Positions 9,407 to 18,775 are shown, numbered from the stretch's first letter. The stretch: DNA of 64,000 nt from Marinobacterium weihaiense (GCF_019061305.1 NZ_JAHQZT010000005.1:62001-126000), one strand, 5' to 3'. Numbers and translations are program-made. The notes: generated from the sequence alone by a model not told the origin.

Positions 9407-9430
9407 GCCACGGCCCGACCGGGCCGTGGC
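9407..9430 (+). terminator. hairpin terminator after the Tim44-like gene
   Basis: A perfect 10-bp stem (GCCACGGCCC / GGGCCGTGGC) with a 4-base loop starts 10 bases after the stop codon. It is followed by a pyrimidine-rich tail (cctgcctctttct) rather than a pure T run, so termination efficiency is uncertain. Confidence 0.6.
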
Positions 9431-9580
9431 CCTGCCTCTTTCTGGTGCGCATGCACCACCGTTTACCCCTCCTGCTCAGTTCGAGAGCATCAACACTGAA
9501 TTCCTCCCCCTGTTATACGCTGAAAGTGCGTTGGCGCGCTTGTTGCATTGTCTCCATGGACCAACAGATGGAGTAAAATG

Positions 9581-9774
9581 ATGTCGGTGTTGAAAGGCTC
9601 ACACATGTCACTGTCTCGGGCCGAGCGCCACTGGCTGCCCCTGTGGGGTGCCACCGGCAAGTTCGCCATGCGCCGCGCCTGCTGGCTGAACCGCCACATG
9701 CTGCCGGTGATCGAGCAGACCTTTGAAGGCATTGCCCAGATCCGTGTGCGCTTGCTGACTGAATGGGCGCAAAC
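9581..9774 (+). pseudogene. 5' piece of a methyl-accepting chemotaxis protein gene, cut by an insertion sequence
   Basis: Reading begins at an ATG at 9581 (a second ATG lies at 9578), preceded by GGAG at 9570. It encodes about 64 residues (MSVLKGSHMSLSRAERHW... to LLTEWAQ) before the IS begins at 9775. Removing the IS together with one copy of the 8-bp target duplication joins this piece in frame to the segment starting at 10793, giving AQTQWDQLSALAEQLAQVE. The intact gene therefore ran from here to 12757. A short basic start followed by a periplasmic or sensory helix region is expected for this receptor class. The piece alone has no function I can assign. Confidence 0.85.
9767..9774. repeat. 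target-site duplication, left copy
   Basis: GCGCAAAC immediately left of the IS, identical to 10785-10792. Eight bases is the duplication size usual for IS1595-family elements. Confidence 0.92.
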
Positions 9775-9799
9775 GGCTGTGTTGCACTTGAGTGTTGGT
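9775..9799 (+). repeat. IS left terminal inverted repeat
   Basis: Starts GGCTGTGTTGCACTT and ends GTGTTGGT; pairs with 10760-10784, with a two-base mismatch (GA against AG) in the middle. Confidence 0.92.
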
Positions 9800-9841
9800 A
9801 GCCTACACTGAGGTCTATACCCCAGATGGACCGGAGCTTTC

Positions 9842-10771
9842 ATGAGCACTCAGCGCCTTCGCAGTATTCTCCCACATATCGAAGACCTCACATACGCAGA
9901 GCTGAAGAAGCTTAAGCATCAAGTTGATGACCTGATATCCAAAAATCAGGTCGGTGAAGTCATTGCGAAACGAGAAGAAAACCTGGTCGAATGCCCCCAC
10001 TGTAGCTGCAACCGGCTTGCCCGATGGGGGTTCACAAAACAGGGCATTCAGCGGTTCAAATGCAAAGCCTGTTTGCAGACGTTCAATGCGTTGAAAGGAA
10101 CACCTCTGTACAGAATGCGCATGAATCAGAAGTGGCTCAAATACAACGAGCTTATGTGGCATGGTGCTCCGTTGCGCAAGTGTGCAGCGGAGTTGGGCAT
10201 TAATCTCCGTACAGCTTTTCGTTGGCGGCATGCCTTTCTCAAAGCGCCTTCAAGCATTGACGTGCAGCCTCTGTCAGGCGTTATTGAAGCCGATGAAACC
10301 TTTGTAAATGAATCATTTAAGGGGAAGCGTAAGCTGCACCGAAGCGCCAGGAAGCGAGGTGGCGGCAAGGTTCCCAAAACGCCGATTCTAATCGCCATGA
10401 ATCGCGATGGCTCGGTTGTTCATGAGGTTGTCGACCAGAATACCAAGGAAAGTATCTGCCGCTTTCTCCAGCCTAAAATCGCTGAAGGTTCCGTACTCTG
10501 CACCGATGGAAATAAGTCCTATATCGAGGTCGCTAATGGCTGCAAAATCGATCATAAACGTATTGTTGGGCTAGATAAGATAAGAGTTGTGGAGGGCATC
10601 TACCACATCCAAACACTCAACAACTACATGATGAACTGGAAAGAGTGGATGGTGCGTTTCAGGGGCGTGGGGCGAGCGTATCTACCCAACTACCTCAGCT
10701 GGTTCAGGTATATGAAGCAGAACAGAAAGTCATGTCAGGGATTGCTGCTGACTGCTGTGACCAACACCTAA
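9842..10771 (+). CDS. IS1595-family transposase (ISXO2-like DDE domain)
   Basis: 309 residues. The N-terminal third has a zinc ribbon (CPHCSCNRL... CKAC, about residues 51-78) and a helix-turn-helix-like region (APLRKCAAELGINLRTAFRWRHAF). The catalytic ISXO2-like domain follows: first acidic residue in GVIEADETFV, second in VLCTDGNKSY, and the conserved Asn-containing block IQTLNNYMMNWKEWM near the end, which in this family replaces or complements the last acidic residue. The frame is intact, so the element may still move. CGGAGC precedes the ATG. Base composition looks lower in GC than that of the neighbours, as expected for a mobile gene. Confidence 0.95.
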   Translation: MSTQRLRSILPHIEDLTYAELKKLKHQVDDLISKNQVGEVIAKREENLVECPHCSCNRLARWGFTKQGIQRFKCKACLQTFNALKGTPLYRMRMNQKWLKYNELMWHGAPLRKCAAELGINLRTAFRWRHAFLKAPSSIDVQPLSGVIEADETFVNESFKGKRKLHRSARKRGGGKVPKTPILIAMNRDGSVVHEVVDQNTKESICRFLQPKIAEGSVLCTDGNKSYIEVANGCKIDHKRIVGLDKIRVVEGIYHIQTLNNYMMNWKEWMVRFRGVGRAYLPNYLSWFRYMKQNRKSCQGLLLTAVTNT

Positions 10772-10784
10772 GTGCAACACAGCC
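10760..10784 (-). repeat. IS right terminal inverted repeat
   Basis: Inverted partner of 9775-9799; includes the last bases of the transposase gene (TAA at 10769-10771). Confidence 0.92.
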
Positions 10785-10792
10785 GCGCAAAC
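10785..10792. repeat. target-site duplication, right copy
   Basis: GCGCAAAC immediately right of the IS, identical to 9767-9774. Confidence 0.92.
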
Positions 10793-12757
10793 GCAGTGGG
10801 ATCAGTTGTCGGCACTGGCCGAACAGCTGGCACAGGTCGAGCCCGAGGCCGCGCGGTCCTTGCTGGAACAGCGTCTGCAACAGGCACCGGACTGGACCGA
10901 ACTGGCTTGGGTGGATTGCCAGGGTCGGGTATTGCAGTCGACGGCGGCGCAGCGTATCGGCAGTCAGGATCTGGATGCCGATGCGCTGCGCCGGGGGCGC
11001 GAGGCGCCTTTTCTGCATGGCCCGTACGTGGACCCGGTAACGCTACAGTTGGGGCCACGCTCCTCCGCGTTTCATGATGCGGTGACATTGATGTTTTATC
11101 AGCCCATACGGCACCGTGGAGAAACACGGGGTCTGCTCGTGCCCGGGTGCCCAATGATGTGCTGGGTGACCTGATTCAAAGGGAAGCCGGACACGTTTAC
11201 CCCGAATCCGGGGACAACTACCTGTTCATGGTGGAATCCCGGTTTGATCCTGCCATTGCACCGGGCACGGCGCTGTCACGCTCGCGGTTTGAAGATGACA
11301 CCTTTTCGCATGGCGAAAATCTGAAAAGCGGCATCCACACCCGCTGGGGCAGGGTCAAGGTGATGCGGCATACCGAGCTGGAGCTGCGTTTTACCGACCC
11401 GGCCACGGGACAGCTGCACCCCGGCGTGCGCGAGACCATTCGGTGCGGAGAAAATCTGTTCGTCACCTATCCGGGCTATTCTGATTACCGGCATATTCCG
11501 GTGATCGGCAAGGGCGTGACCTTCTCGCTGCCGGGATCGCCGGACCGCTGGGGGATGATGTGCGAATCGGATCTGGAAGAGGTGTACCGGCGCCGGTCGC
11601 TCAGTGTACGCCTGCCGCTGGGGCTGGTGGCCACACTGGCCCTAGGGCTGGGCACCAGTGCGGCTGTGCAATCGGTACTGGCATTGTCGTCGTGGCAGGC
11701 CTGGGGGCTGGATACGGGGCTGGTCATGCTTTCCGTACTATTGTTCTGGCAGTTGTGCATCCGGCCGCTGTCACGGCGGCTGGAGGCGATGACCGCCGTC
11801 ATTCGTAACCTGGCCGAAGGGCAGGGCAACCTGAGCCAGCGCCTGGACAGTGCCGATATGCGCGCGGATGAAACCGGTGATCTGGCCCGCTGGATCAACA
11901 GCTTTGTCGACAACCTCGACAGTATTGTGGCACAGGTGATTCGTGCCGCCGGTGACGTGGATACGCATAGCCGGCAAATGCAGAGCCGCAATCGTACGGC
12001 GCTGGAGGCGGCTGCGGCTGTCGACACTGCCGCCGACCAGATGCTGGAGCAGGTGGAAGCGCAGCTGGCCGGTATCAGCCAGGCCTCGGCCACGGCAGAG
12101 GTGATGAAAGGCGCGATGGAGGATGTGGTCGCGCGTGCGCGCGAGCAGTACGAGTCTGTGCGGGCCGGGACGCGGGCCATACGGGACATCGTGCAGACCT
12201 CGGCACAACGGGTGGAAGCGCTGAATCAGCGCACCGGCGAAATCGATGAAATGGTGGGTCTGATTACCGATATCACGGCCCAGACCAACCTGCTGGCCCT
12301 GAATGCCGCCATCGAAGCCGCCCGGGCCGGTGAGCATGGACGCGGCTTTTCCGTGGTGGCGGACGAGGTGCGGGCACTGGCTTCACGGACCCAGGCCGCG
12401 GCGCGGGAAATCGGTGAGCGTGTCGAGCGCATTCAGAGTGAAAGCGAGGCGGCGGTACGGTTCATGGAGTCCGGGGTAGAGGATGTGGACCGCGGCCTGA
12501 TACTGGCCGAGCAGTCCACCTCGGACAGTTCCGCGCTGCATGATGCCGTGGCACAGATGTTCGATACCATCAAGCATATCGACCGCCACAGTCAGGCACA
12601 TGGCGGTCATGCCCGTTCGGTCACCGATATTGCCACGCGCATGAACACAACCGTCGGCGAGTTGCAGCTGAGTTCGGATCAGGTCAAGGGCACGGCCGCC
12701 AAGCTGCAGCAGCTGGTCGGGGCATTTGAAGTCAGTGACGGGCGCCGGGCAGGCTGA
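10793..12757 (+). pseudogene. 3' piece of the interrupted methyl-accepting chemotaxis protein, with an additional frameshift
   Basis: The first part reads from the IS junction to about 11140 (sensor region, ending [16 protein letters not shown]), then the frame is lost. One extra G at about 11140 would restore [23 protein letters not shown] and join the second part, which runs to 12757. That part holds the rest of the sensor ([16 protein letters not shown]), two hydrophobic helices ([35 protein letters not shown]), a HAMP-like region and the cytoplasmic signalling domain with the conserved hairpin tip around [20 protein letters not shown] and [15 protein letters not shown]. The domain would signal to CheA/CheW if made. 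With both the IS and the frameshift, no full receptor can be translated. Confidence 0.85.
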
Positions 12758-12774
12758 GCCCGCCCGAACAGACC

Positions 12775-13557
12775 TTACTTGGCCGGCGGTTCGTCGCGCA
12801 GAAACACCCAGGTATCGCCCTGGCTCTGCGCGTCACTGAAGTAGTATCCTTCCAGGTCAAAGCCCTTGAGTGCATCTGGCGTGTCGATGCGGTTCTGGAT
12901 GATGTAACGGCTCATCAGCCCGCGGGCCTTCTTGGCGTAGAAGCTGATGATCTTGTACTGGCCGTTCTTGAAGTCCTTGAACACCGGTGTGATCAGGCGC
13001 GCCTTGAGTGCTTTGGTCTTGACCGCCTTGAAGTATTCGTTGGAGGCCAGGTTGACCACGACATCATCGTTCTGCTCGGCCAGTTCTGTATTCAGGCTGT
13101 CGGTAATCAGGCTGCCCCAAAACTGGTAGAGGTTGCTGCCGCGCGGGTTTTCCAGGCGGGTACCCATTTCCAGACGATAGGGCTCCAGCAGGTCGAGCGG
13201 GCGTAGCACGCCATAGAGACCGGAGAGGATGCGCAGGTGACGCTGGGCAAAGTCGAAGTCGTCGTCATTCAGACTGTCGGCATCCAGGCCGGTGTAGACA
13301 TCACCCTTGAAGGCCAGCACGGCCTGGCGCGCATTGTCCGGGGTGTGCTCGGGCTGCCAGCTTTCATAACGGGCCACGTTCAGGCTGGCCAGCTTGTCAC
13401 TGAGTTTCATCAGGTCGGCAACATCCTGCACGGATAGCTGTCGCAGGGTGTCGATCAGCACCTGTGAATGATCGGTAAAGCGAGGTCGGGTAAAGGCATC
13501 GGTGGCCAGCGGTGAGTCATAATCCAGGGTTTTGGCTGGTGAAACCAGAGTCAGCAT
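12775..13557 (-). CDS. yaaA: YaaA family peroxide stress protein (DUF328)
   Basis: 260 residues, the family length. It begins [16 protein letters not shown], the typical YaaA N-terminus, and has the conserved blocks [48 protein letters not shown] and [15 protein letters not shown]. In E. coli YaaA limits the damage done by hydrogen peroxide by lowering unincorporated iron; it also binds DNA. The gene is convergent with the broken receptor gene, 17 bases away. The upstream DUF2789 gene, on the same strand, is separated from it by a terminator, so yaaA probably has its own promoter near 13560-13590. Confidence 0.95.
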   Translation of the reverse strand: MLTLVSPAKTLDYDSPLATDAFTRPRFTDHSQVLIDTLRQLSVQDVADLMKLSDKLASLNVARYESWQPEHTPDNARQAVLAFKGDVYTGLDADSLNDDDFDFAQRHLRILSGLYGVLRPLDLLEPYRLEMGTRLENPRGSNLYQFWGSLITDSLNTELAEQNDDVVVNLASNEYFKAVKTKALKARLITPVFKDFKNGQYKIISFYAKKARGLMSRYIIQNRIDTPDALKGFDLEGYYFSDAQSQGDTWVFLRDEPPAK

Positions 13558-13591
13558 CGGCGTGGGTACCTTGGTCTGTTACAAATGAAAA

Positions 13592-13611
13592 GGGCGGGAT
13601 CAGGCCCGCCC
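13592..13611 (-). terminator. rho-independent terminator of the DUF2789 gene
   Basis: Read on the minus strand, GGGCGGG-N6-CCCGCCC forms a 7-bp GC stem followed by TTTTCATTT. It lies 20 bases after the DUF2789 stop codon and just before yaaA on the same strand. Confidence 0.8.
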
Positions 13612-13630
13612 GGTAAAGTCGCTACAGGGC

Positions 13631-13864
13631 TCAACTGTGTAGGCTGTTGTTGAGCGCATCAACCACCTCGGCCCAGTCGGAATCACTGGTCAGGGCTTCG
13701 CGCAGGAACTCGGACTGGGATTCACTCCAGAACGAGGCTTCGTGCAGAGGCACTTCATCACTGAACAACTGGTGGGTGCGGATAAACTGCTCGATGGCAT
13801 CCTTGTCGCTGGCCAGACCCAGCTGCTCGAACAGGGCCGTAAAGGTGTGCTGTGATGTATCCAT
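13631..13864 (-). CDS. DUF2789 family protein
   Basis: 77 residues, start ATG at 13864 with a strong GGAGGATCAC ribosome site. The sequence MDTSQHTFTALFEQLGLASD... HQLFSDEVPLHEASFWSESQSEFLREAL... matches the DUF2789 family of small acidic proteins found in marine and pseudomonad gammaproteobacteria. Function unknown. It is single-domain, soluble and mostly helical by composition. A terminator directly follows it. Confidence 0.88.
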   Translation of the reverse strand: MDTSQHTFTALFEQLGLASDKDAIEQFIRTHQLFSDEVPLHEASFWSESQSEFLREALTSDSDWAEVVDALNNSLHS

Positions 13865-13948
13865 GTGATCCTCCGTATCGTCAGAGATCGTGCACTTGGT
13901 GTGACTCTATTATGGCCAAGCCCTTGCGCTTGTCAAAACCCGAGTGTT

Positions 13949-14227
13949 TCAGTCGGGCTTTGCCAGCTGCATCCACAGGCTGCGCAGTATCAGGCCCAGC
14001 AGTGCACCCACAAGCACCAGCAGCGAACTGATCAGCGGCCGGATCAGCTCCGGCAGCAGATACATCCATAGCGCTGAAAATAACAGCCCGCCCAGCATGC
14101 ACAGGGCGGCAATGATCAGCAGAAAGCTGATGGCGGCCATGTCGCGGGGATTTTCACGCAGAATCAGAATGACGGCAGGGAGTATGAATCCCGACAGGGT
14201 TATCCATGAAGGCAGATGATCATCCAT
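13949..14227 (-). CDS. small membrane protein of unknown function
   Basis: 92 residues with three hydrophobic helices (LSGFILPAVILIL; AAISFLLIIAALCMLGGLLFSALW; LIRPLISSLLVLVGALLGLIL). The ATG at 14227 is preceded by GTGAG. I recognise no family. The gene is divergent from trpS and separated from DUF2789 by 84 bases, so it could share a transcript with DUF2789 or stand alone. No charged or catalytic motifs are apparent. Confidence 0.65.
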   Translation of the reverse strand: MDDHLPSWITLSGFILPAVILILRENPRDMAAISFLLIIAALCMLGGLLFSALWMYLLPELIRPLISSLLVLVGALLGLILRSLWMQLAKPD

Positions 14228-14365
14228 GTTTATCTCACTTTCAATGTATCAGTTGGATATTACGCTGGGACAGCGGCTTTGCAAGTTGTGTATCATAGCC
14301 TTTTGATCAAAGCTGGGTCATCCATCAGCCAGGGACCCCGGCAGGATGAAACGACTGACGAGTGA

Positions 14366-15646
14366 ATGATGAGTAAAAAAACCGTTCTGACCGGTATTAC
14401 CACCACCGGTACGCCGCACATCGGCAACTACCTGGGCGCCATCAAGCCGGCCATCGAGGCCAGCGAGAATCCGGCGTTCAACAGCTACTTTTTCCTCGCC
14501 GACTTCCACGCCCTGATCAAGTGTCAGGAGCCGGAGCGCGTTGCCCGTTCCACCCGTGAAATTGCCGCCACCTGGCTGGCGCTGGGGCTGGATACCGACA
14601 AGGCGACGTTCTACCGTCAGACCGATATTCCCGAGATCACCGAACTGACCTGGATTCTGACCTGTCAGACCTCCAAGGGCCTGATGAACCGTGCCCACGC
14701 CTACAAGGCGGCGGTGGATGCCAACCGCGATGCCGGCAACGACGATCTGGATGACGGCGTGACCATGGGGCTGTTCAGCTACCCGATCCTGATGGCGGCC
14801 GATATCCTGATGTTCAATGCCGATATCATCCCGGTGGGCAAGGATCAGGTGCAGCACATTGAAATGGCCCGCGATATCGCCGGCCGTTTCAACCATCAGT
14901 TCGAGCCCCTGTTCACGCTGCCGCAGGCGCAGGTGGATGAAGAGACTCAACTGATCCCCGGTCTGGACGGCCGCAAGATGTCCAAGAGTTACAACAACAC
15001 CATCCCGTTGTTCAGCTCCTCGGATGACCTGCGCAAGCTGATCAACCAGATCGTGACTGATACCCGTGCTCCGGGTGAGCCGAAAGACCCGGACAACACC
15101 CTGATGCACCTGTACCGCTGCTTTGCGTCCGAAGCCGAGAGCGCGGCCATGCGCCAGCGCTTCATCGAGGGAATCGGCTGGGGTGATGCCAAGAAGGAAC
15201 TGTTCGAATATATCGATGCCCACCTGACGGCCCCGCGTGCGCGCTACAATGAGCTGATGAACGATCTGGGCGAGGTCGAGGCCGTGCTGCACAAGGGAGC
15301 GGAAAAGGCGCGCGAGTACTCGGCACCTTTCCTGGACCAGGTGCGCCATGCCGTCGGCATCCGTTCGCTGACTGACAACAGCGCGGGTAAGCAGAAGGAA
15401 GAAGTCAAGGAGAAGGCGAAATCGGCCGAGGAAATCGCCCGTGCCGAAGAAGGACGTCGCCGTGCCATCCTGATGCAGATCCGCCCGCTGCTGGAGCAGG
15501 TTGAGCAGGCTGAGGACAAGGCGGCGGCGGCCCAGGCCCTGGTGGCTGAAAAGACCGCCCAAGTGGAGTCGCTGAAGAAAAAGGCGCGTCAGAAAGCACA
15601 GAATGAACTGGAGCTGCTGACTGAAGAACTGGCTGATTTCCTGTAA
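14366..15646 (+). CDS. trpS: tryptophan--tRNA ligase, long form with C-terminal extension
   Basis: 426 residues. The class I signature HIGH appears as TPHIGN near residue 12-17 and KMSKS as GRKMSKSYNN near 205. The core resembles the TrpS of pseudomonads and other gammaproteobacteria that are longer than the 330-350 residue norm. About 85 C-terminal residues (from KQKEEVKEKAKSAEEIARAEE) are rich in Lys, Glu and Ala and should form a coiled coil; their role is unknown to me. It charges tRNA-Trp in the cytoplasm. Two adjacent ATGs (14366 and 14369) could both start it. There is no gene on the same strand close by, so it is probably monocistronic. Confidence 0.96.
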   Translation: MMSKKTVLTGITTTGTPHIGNYLGAIKPAIEASENPAFNSYFFLADFHALIKCQEPERVARSTREIAATWLALGLDTDKATFYRQTDIPEITELTWILTCQTSKGLMNRAHAYKAAVDANRDAGNDDLDDGVTMGLFSYPILMAADILMFNADIIPVGKDQVQHIEMARDIAGRFNHQFEPLFTLPQAQVDEETQLIPGLDGRKMSKSYNNTIPLFSSSDDLRKLINQIVTDTRAPGEPKDPDNTLMHLYRCFASEAESAAMRQRFIEGIGWGDAKKELFEYIDAHLTAPRARYNELMNDLGEVEAVLHKGAEKAREYSAPFLDQVRHAVGIRSLTDNSAGKQKEEVKEKAKSAEEIARAEEGRRRAILMQIRPLLEQVEQAEDKAAAAQALVAEKTAQVESLKKKARQKAQNELELLTEELADFL

Positions 15647-15755
15647 GCCCCGGGTGCTTGCAAGAAGCAGGGTGCGCAGCTGTCAATGCCGGCAGCGTAC
15701 CCTGATGCCGGGCAGCCCGGGGTGGCTGCATCGAATGACTGAAACGGGATAATTG

Positions 15756-16181
15756 ATGAATATTTGTGGTGTTGAATTGTCCGGCAGTGATGCCGTGGTG
15801 TGTCTGCTGGGCCTGGATCAGGGGCAGTTTCTGATTCCCGAGTGCCGCGTGCGCAAGTTGAGCCTGAAAAAGGACCACACCCGTGAGGACCTGCAGCAAT
15901 TTCAGTTTGCTTTTGCCAAGCTGATGCAGGACTACGGCATTGACCGCGTGGTGATTCGCGAGCGCATGCACAAGGGCAAGTTTGCCGGCGGTGCGGTCAG
16001 CTTCAAGCTGGAGGCGGCGATTCAGCTGATCCAGGAACTGGATGTACAGCTGCTGTCGCCAGCCCAGATCAAGTCGACCCTGGCGTCGCATCCGCTGCCG
16101 ATTCCCTTTGCCGAAACTGGCCTCAAGGGGTTTCAGGAAGCGGCCTTTACAGCCGCTTATGTTGGTCAGATGCTGAAATGA
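15756..16181 (+). CDS. DUF3010 family protein
   Basis: 141 residues starting [21 protein letters not shown]. The start is the ATG at 15756; an in-frame TTG directly before it is an unlikely initiator. The DUF3010 pattern is seen in the N-terminal ribonuclease-H-like strands ([15 protein letters not shown]), the [28 protein letters not shown] block and the end [16 protein letters not shown]-like segment (here [19 protein letters not shown]). Function is not established; the fold suggests a nuclease- or actin-like ATPase-related domain but this is inference. VF530 follows 40 bases downstream on the same strand. Confidence 0.87.
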   Translation: MNICGVELSGSDAVVCLLGLDQGQFLIPECRVRKLSLKKDHTREDLQQFQFAFAKLMQDYGIDRVVIRERMHKGKFAGGAVSFKLEAAIQLIQELDVQLLSPAQIKSTLASHPLPIPFAETGLKGFQEAAFTAAYVGQMLK

Positions 16182-16221
16182 TGCCTGCTATCGAAAGCTC
16201 TCTGGCCGAGGCAGGTGCCCG

Positions 16222-16437
16222 ATGAATATGCAACCGAACAACCCGCTGCATGGCGTAACCCTGGAGGCCCTGCTGACGCGTCTGGTGGATCATTATGGCT
16301 GGGACGCGCTGGGTGACCGAATCGACATCAACTGCTTTCAGCACGAACCGTCCATCAAGTCGTCGCTGAAGTTTCTGCGCCGCACGCCCTGGGCGCGCGA
16401 AAAGGTCGAACAGCTGTACCTGTCAACCTTCGCCTGA
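16222..16437 (+). CDS. VF530 family DNA-binding protein (DUF2132)
   Basis: 71 residues. The stretch [22 protein letters not shown] followed by [31 protein letters not shown] is diagnostic of the VF530 family, small helical proteins reported to bind DNA. Nearly the whole family consensus is covered, so it is full length. It probably shares a transcript with the upstream DUF3010 gene. A GC-rich hairpin without a T run lies 14 bases after the stop. Confidence 0.92.
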   Translation: MNMQPNNPLHGVTLEALLTRLVDHYGWDALGDRIDINCFQHEPSIKSSLKFLRRTPWAREKVEQLYLSTFA

Positions 16438-16450
16438 ATCAGCTTCACCG

Positions 16451-16480
16451 GCTGCCCTGCATGAATGCATTCGGGGCAGC
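16451..16480 (+). terminator. possible terminator hairpin after VF530
   Basis: GCTGCCC at 16451 pairs with GGGCAGC at 16474 around a 16-base loop that itself contains ATGAATGCAT. There is no T run, so this may be a factor-dependent stop or chance. The rest of the gap to 16725 holds AT-richer sequence that probably carries the subtilase promoter. Confidence 0.35.
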
Positions 16481-16724
16481 TGCATTCCTGCCGTACAAAA
16501 TTTCATTTTCCTGCACCTGCCCGGTGCTTGTATGCCAAAGCCTTGTCTAAACTGGATTTTTCCCAAAACTGTAAATCAGGCATAACACTCATACAGGGAT
16601 GCAACAGGGTGCATAGCGTGGGTGGCTGACCTATATCTGAATCAGTTACCGGGTGTTAACGCTGTTCACAGGCCTGGCATCACGTGCCCCCACGCTGACC
16701 GGTTTAACCGGAGGAGGGCATGTC

Positions 16725-18641
16725 ATGTTGTATCGTTTATGGGCATTGGTATTGCTTGTGAGCCTCTTCGGCTTAGCAGCAGTTCAGGCGGCCGCGTCGC
16801 CGCTGTCCCTGCAGGCGCTGCAGCAGGCGCCCTATGTGCCCGACCGGGTGCTGGTCAAGTTTCGACCGGGCACGGCTGCTGTGGAGCGCGAGCAGGCACA
16901 CGCCCGGGCGGGTGGGCGTGTCATTGAACGTTTCGAGTCCATCGACGTGCGCCTGGTACAGGTGCCCAGCGGTCAGGTCCCGGCTGTGGTGAACCTGTAT
17001 GCACGCAACCCGAACGTACTCTACGCGGAGCCGGATTACTACCGCCTGTTGCGCATACCGAGTGAAGAACCCGGTCCGACCCCGGCCGGGGGAGGCGATT
17101 ACTTTGCAGAGCAATGGTATCTGCACAACATCGGGCAGGATCACACCCGCGTCGAAACCGGCCTGTTCGGCAGCCAGCTGCGGTCCACCCGTGGCACGGC
17201 CGGGGCCGATATCAACGCTCCCGAGGCTTGGGAGGCCAGCATCGGTCGGCCCAGCCTGGATCTGGCCGCCACGGATACACCCAAGGTCGCTGTGCTGGAC
17301 AGCGGTGCCGATTGCAACACCTTGGAACTGCAGGGCAAATGCCTGGAACAGGTCAACCTGGTAGGGCTGAACGCCGGCAGCTGGGGCGATGCCTGTTCTG
17401 CCGCCGAGCCGGCCTGTGACAACCTCGGGCACGGCACCTTTGTCAGCTCGGAAGTCGGTGCCAATACCGACAATGGCGAGGGTATCGCCGGCATCGGCTG
17501 GCAGACGGGGCTGGGTATTTTTAAGGTGTGTTACCAGGAGCTTGTGACCGATGGCATCAACCTGTTTCTGGTTGGGCTGTGTCCGGTGTCCGGGTCGATT
17601 GCCGCCATCGAAGACGCCACCCACGACCGTTTTGATGCTGATGGGGTGCGGATACGCACGCGCTACAACGTGATTACCATGAGTTATGGCAGTGATGCTG
17701 TCGACCCTGTGGGCAACATCACGCCGACAACCGAATCGAATGCCGAGTGTGATGCGATCGCGGTGGCTGAGCAGCAGGGCGTGCTGGTGGTGGCCGCCGC
17801 GGGCAATAATGGCGATACCGGACGTGTCTATCCGGCGGCTTGTACGGATGCCTCGGGCAACTCCAGTGTAATCGCCGTGGCTGCATCAGATCACCATGAT
17901 GACCGCGCTGCTTTCTCCACCTACAGTACTTCCGCCGATCCCTGGGTTGCGCTGGCGGCACCCGGTGAAGCGGTTATCGGTATCCTGCCGGATGTCCAGT
18001 GCGGTCTGGCACCCTCGGTCGACAGCTGTGTCGACTGGTGGGACGGCACTTCCATGGCGGCACCGCTGGTCGCCGGCGCGGCCGCTCTGGTCTGGTCGGA
18101 CCTGTATGCCACTCAGTCAGGGCTTGGTGGACCGGGCGCCTGTACCCTGGATGGCATCGCCTGCAATCAGGTGGTGCGGCAGCGATTACTGAACGGGGCG
18201 GCCGCCACCGGTGCGGCTGGCCAGGATCTGCTGAGCTGGACCCGTCATGGTCGCCTGGATGTGGCGGCGGCACTCGTCGGTACAGGGGCTCCGCCTCCGG
18301 AGGAGGCGCCCCTGCTGGCGGCATTCAGCTATGACTGCACTGGGTTTGTGTGTCGTTTCGATGCCGGCAGCAGCACCGGCGGTGGGCCGCGCGATTATCT
18401 GTGGCTGTTCGGGGATGGCGGTGTTTCGACCGAAGTGGCGCCGGTTCATGACTATGGCACGGCCGGACGCTATACATTGACCCTGACCGTGTTCAATCAG
18501 ACCCAGGAGTCCAGTGTCAGCCTGACGCTGAGCCTCAAGCGCAGCAATCGTACCCTCAGCGGCTCGGTCTCGGCGGACGGCGGTGGCGGTGACACGGGCG
18601 GCAATTGTCCCGCCAAGAAGCAGGAGCGTGGACAATGCTGA
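16725..18641 (+). CDS. secreted S8 (subtilisin-like) serine protease with C-terminal PKD domain
   Basis: 638 residues. I chose the ATG at 16725 because GGAGGAGGG lies just upstream and a signal peptide follows (LWALVLLVSLFGLAAVQA). A propeptide-like region (YVPDRVLVKFRPGT... to VLYAEPDYY) precedes the catalytic domain: Asp in VAVLDSGAD (about 193), His in NLGHGTFVSSEVG (about 236) and Ser in GTSMAAPLVAGAAAL (about 443). Several Cys pairs are inserted in the catalytic domain. A PKD domain (about 530-605, with YLWLFGDGG) follows, then a Gly-rich tail with CPAKKQ. This architecture is typical of extracellular proteases secreted by the type II route. The patatin gene lies downstream on the same strand. 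Confidence 0.93.
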   Translation: MLYRLWALVLLVSLFGLAAVQAAASPLSLQALQQAPYVPDRVLVKFRPGTAAVEREQAHARAGGRVIERFESIDVRLVQVPSGQVPAVVNLYARNPNVLYAEPDYYRLLRIPSEEPGPTPAGGGDYFAEQWYLHNIGQDHTRVETGLFGSQLRSTRGTAGADINAPEAWEASIGRPSLDLAATDTPKVAVLDSGADCNTLELQGKCLEQVNLVGLNAGSWGDACSAAEPACDNLGHGTFVSSEVGANTDNGEGIAGIGWQTGLGIFKVCYQELVTDGINLFLVGLCPVSGSIAAIEDATHDRFDADGVRIRTRYNVITMSYGSDAVDPVGNITPTTESNAECDAIAVAEQQGVLVVAAAGNNGDTGRVYPAACTDASGNSSVIAVAASDHHDDRAAFSTYSTSADPWVALAAPGEAVIGILPDVQCGLAPSVDSCVDWWDGTSMAAPLVAGAAALVWSDLYATQSGLGGPGACTLDGIACNQVVRQRLLNGAAATGAAGQDLLSWTRHGRLDVAAALVGTGAPPPEEAPLLAAFSYDCTGFVCRFDAGSSTGGGPRDYLWLFGDGGVSTEVAPVHDYGTAGRYTLTLTVFNQTQESSVSLTLSLKRSNRTLSGSVSADGGGGDTGGNCPAKKQERGQC

Positions 18642-18775
18642 AGCGGCTGGGGCGCAGTGCGGTACTGCTGTATGTTAGGTATCAGCAGCTGTCACAGTTT
18701 TATGGCCGGCCTGTTGTGGCGGACTATGCCCTGCCGGCCGGCAGCGATCAGACGCATGATCAAAGGGAACACAGG

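Larger units (their letters stand above)
9775..10784 (+). mobile_element. IS1595-family insertion sequence, complete, 1010 bp
   Basis: Bounded by 25-bp terminal inverted repeats (9775-9799 and 10760-10784) that match at 23 of 25 positions and begin GGCTGTGTTGCACTT, and flanked by a perfect 8-bp direct repeat GCGCAAAC. It contains one transposase gene filling nearly the whole element; the transposase stop codon lies inside the right inverted repeat. Length, repeat ends, target duplication and the ISXO2-like transposase all agree with IS1595. The perfect target duplication and intact transposase suggest a recent insertion. It interrupts a chemotaxis receptor gene. Confidence 0.95.

Noticed and set aside
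12740-12775. Hairpin between the broken receptor and yaaA
   Set aside because: CGGGC/GCCCG stem of 5 bp in a GC-rich context; could be chance.
14318-15562. 414-codon minus-strand frame across trpS
   Set aside because: It lies opposite a full tryptophanyl-tRNA synthetase with all its motifs; shadow of GC-rich coding DNA.
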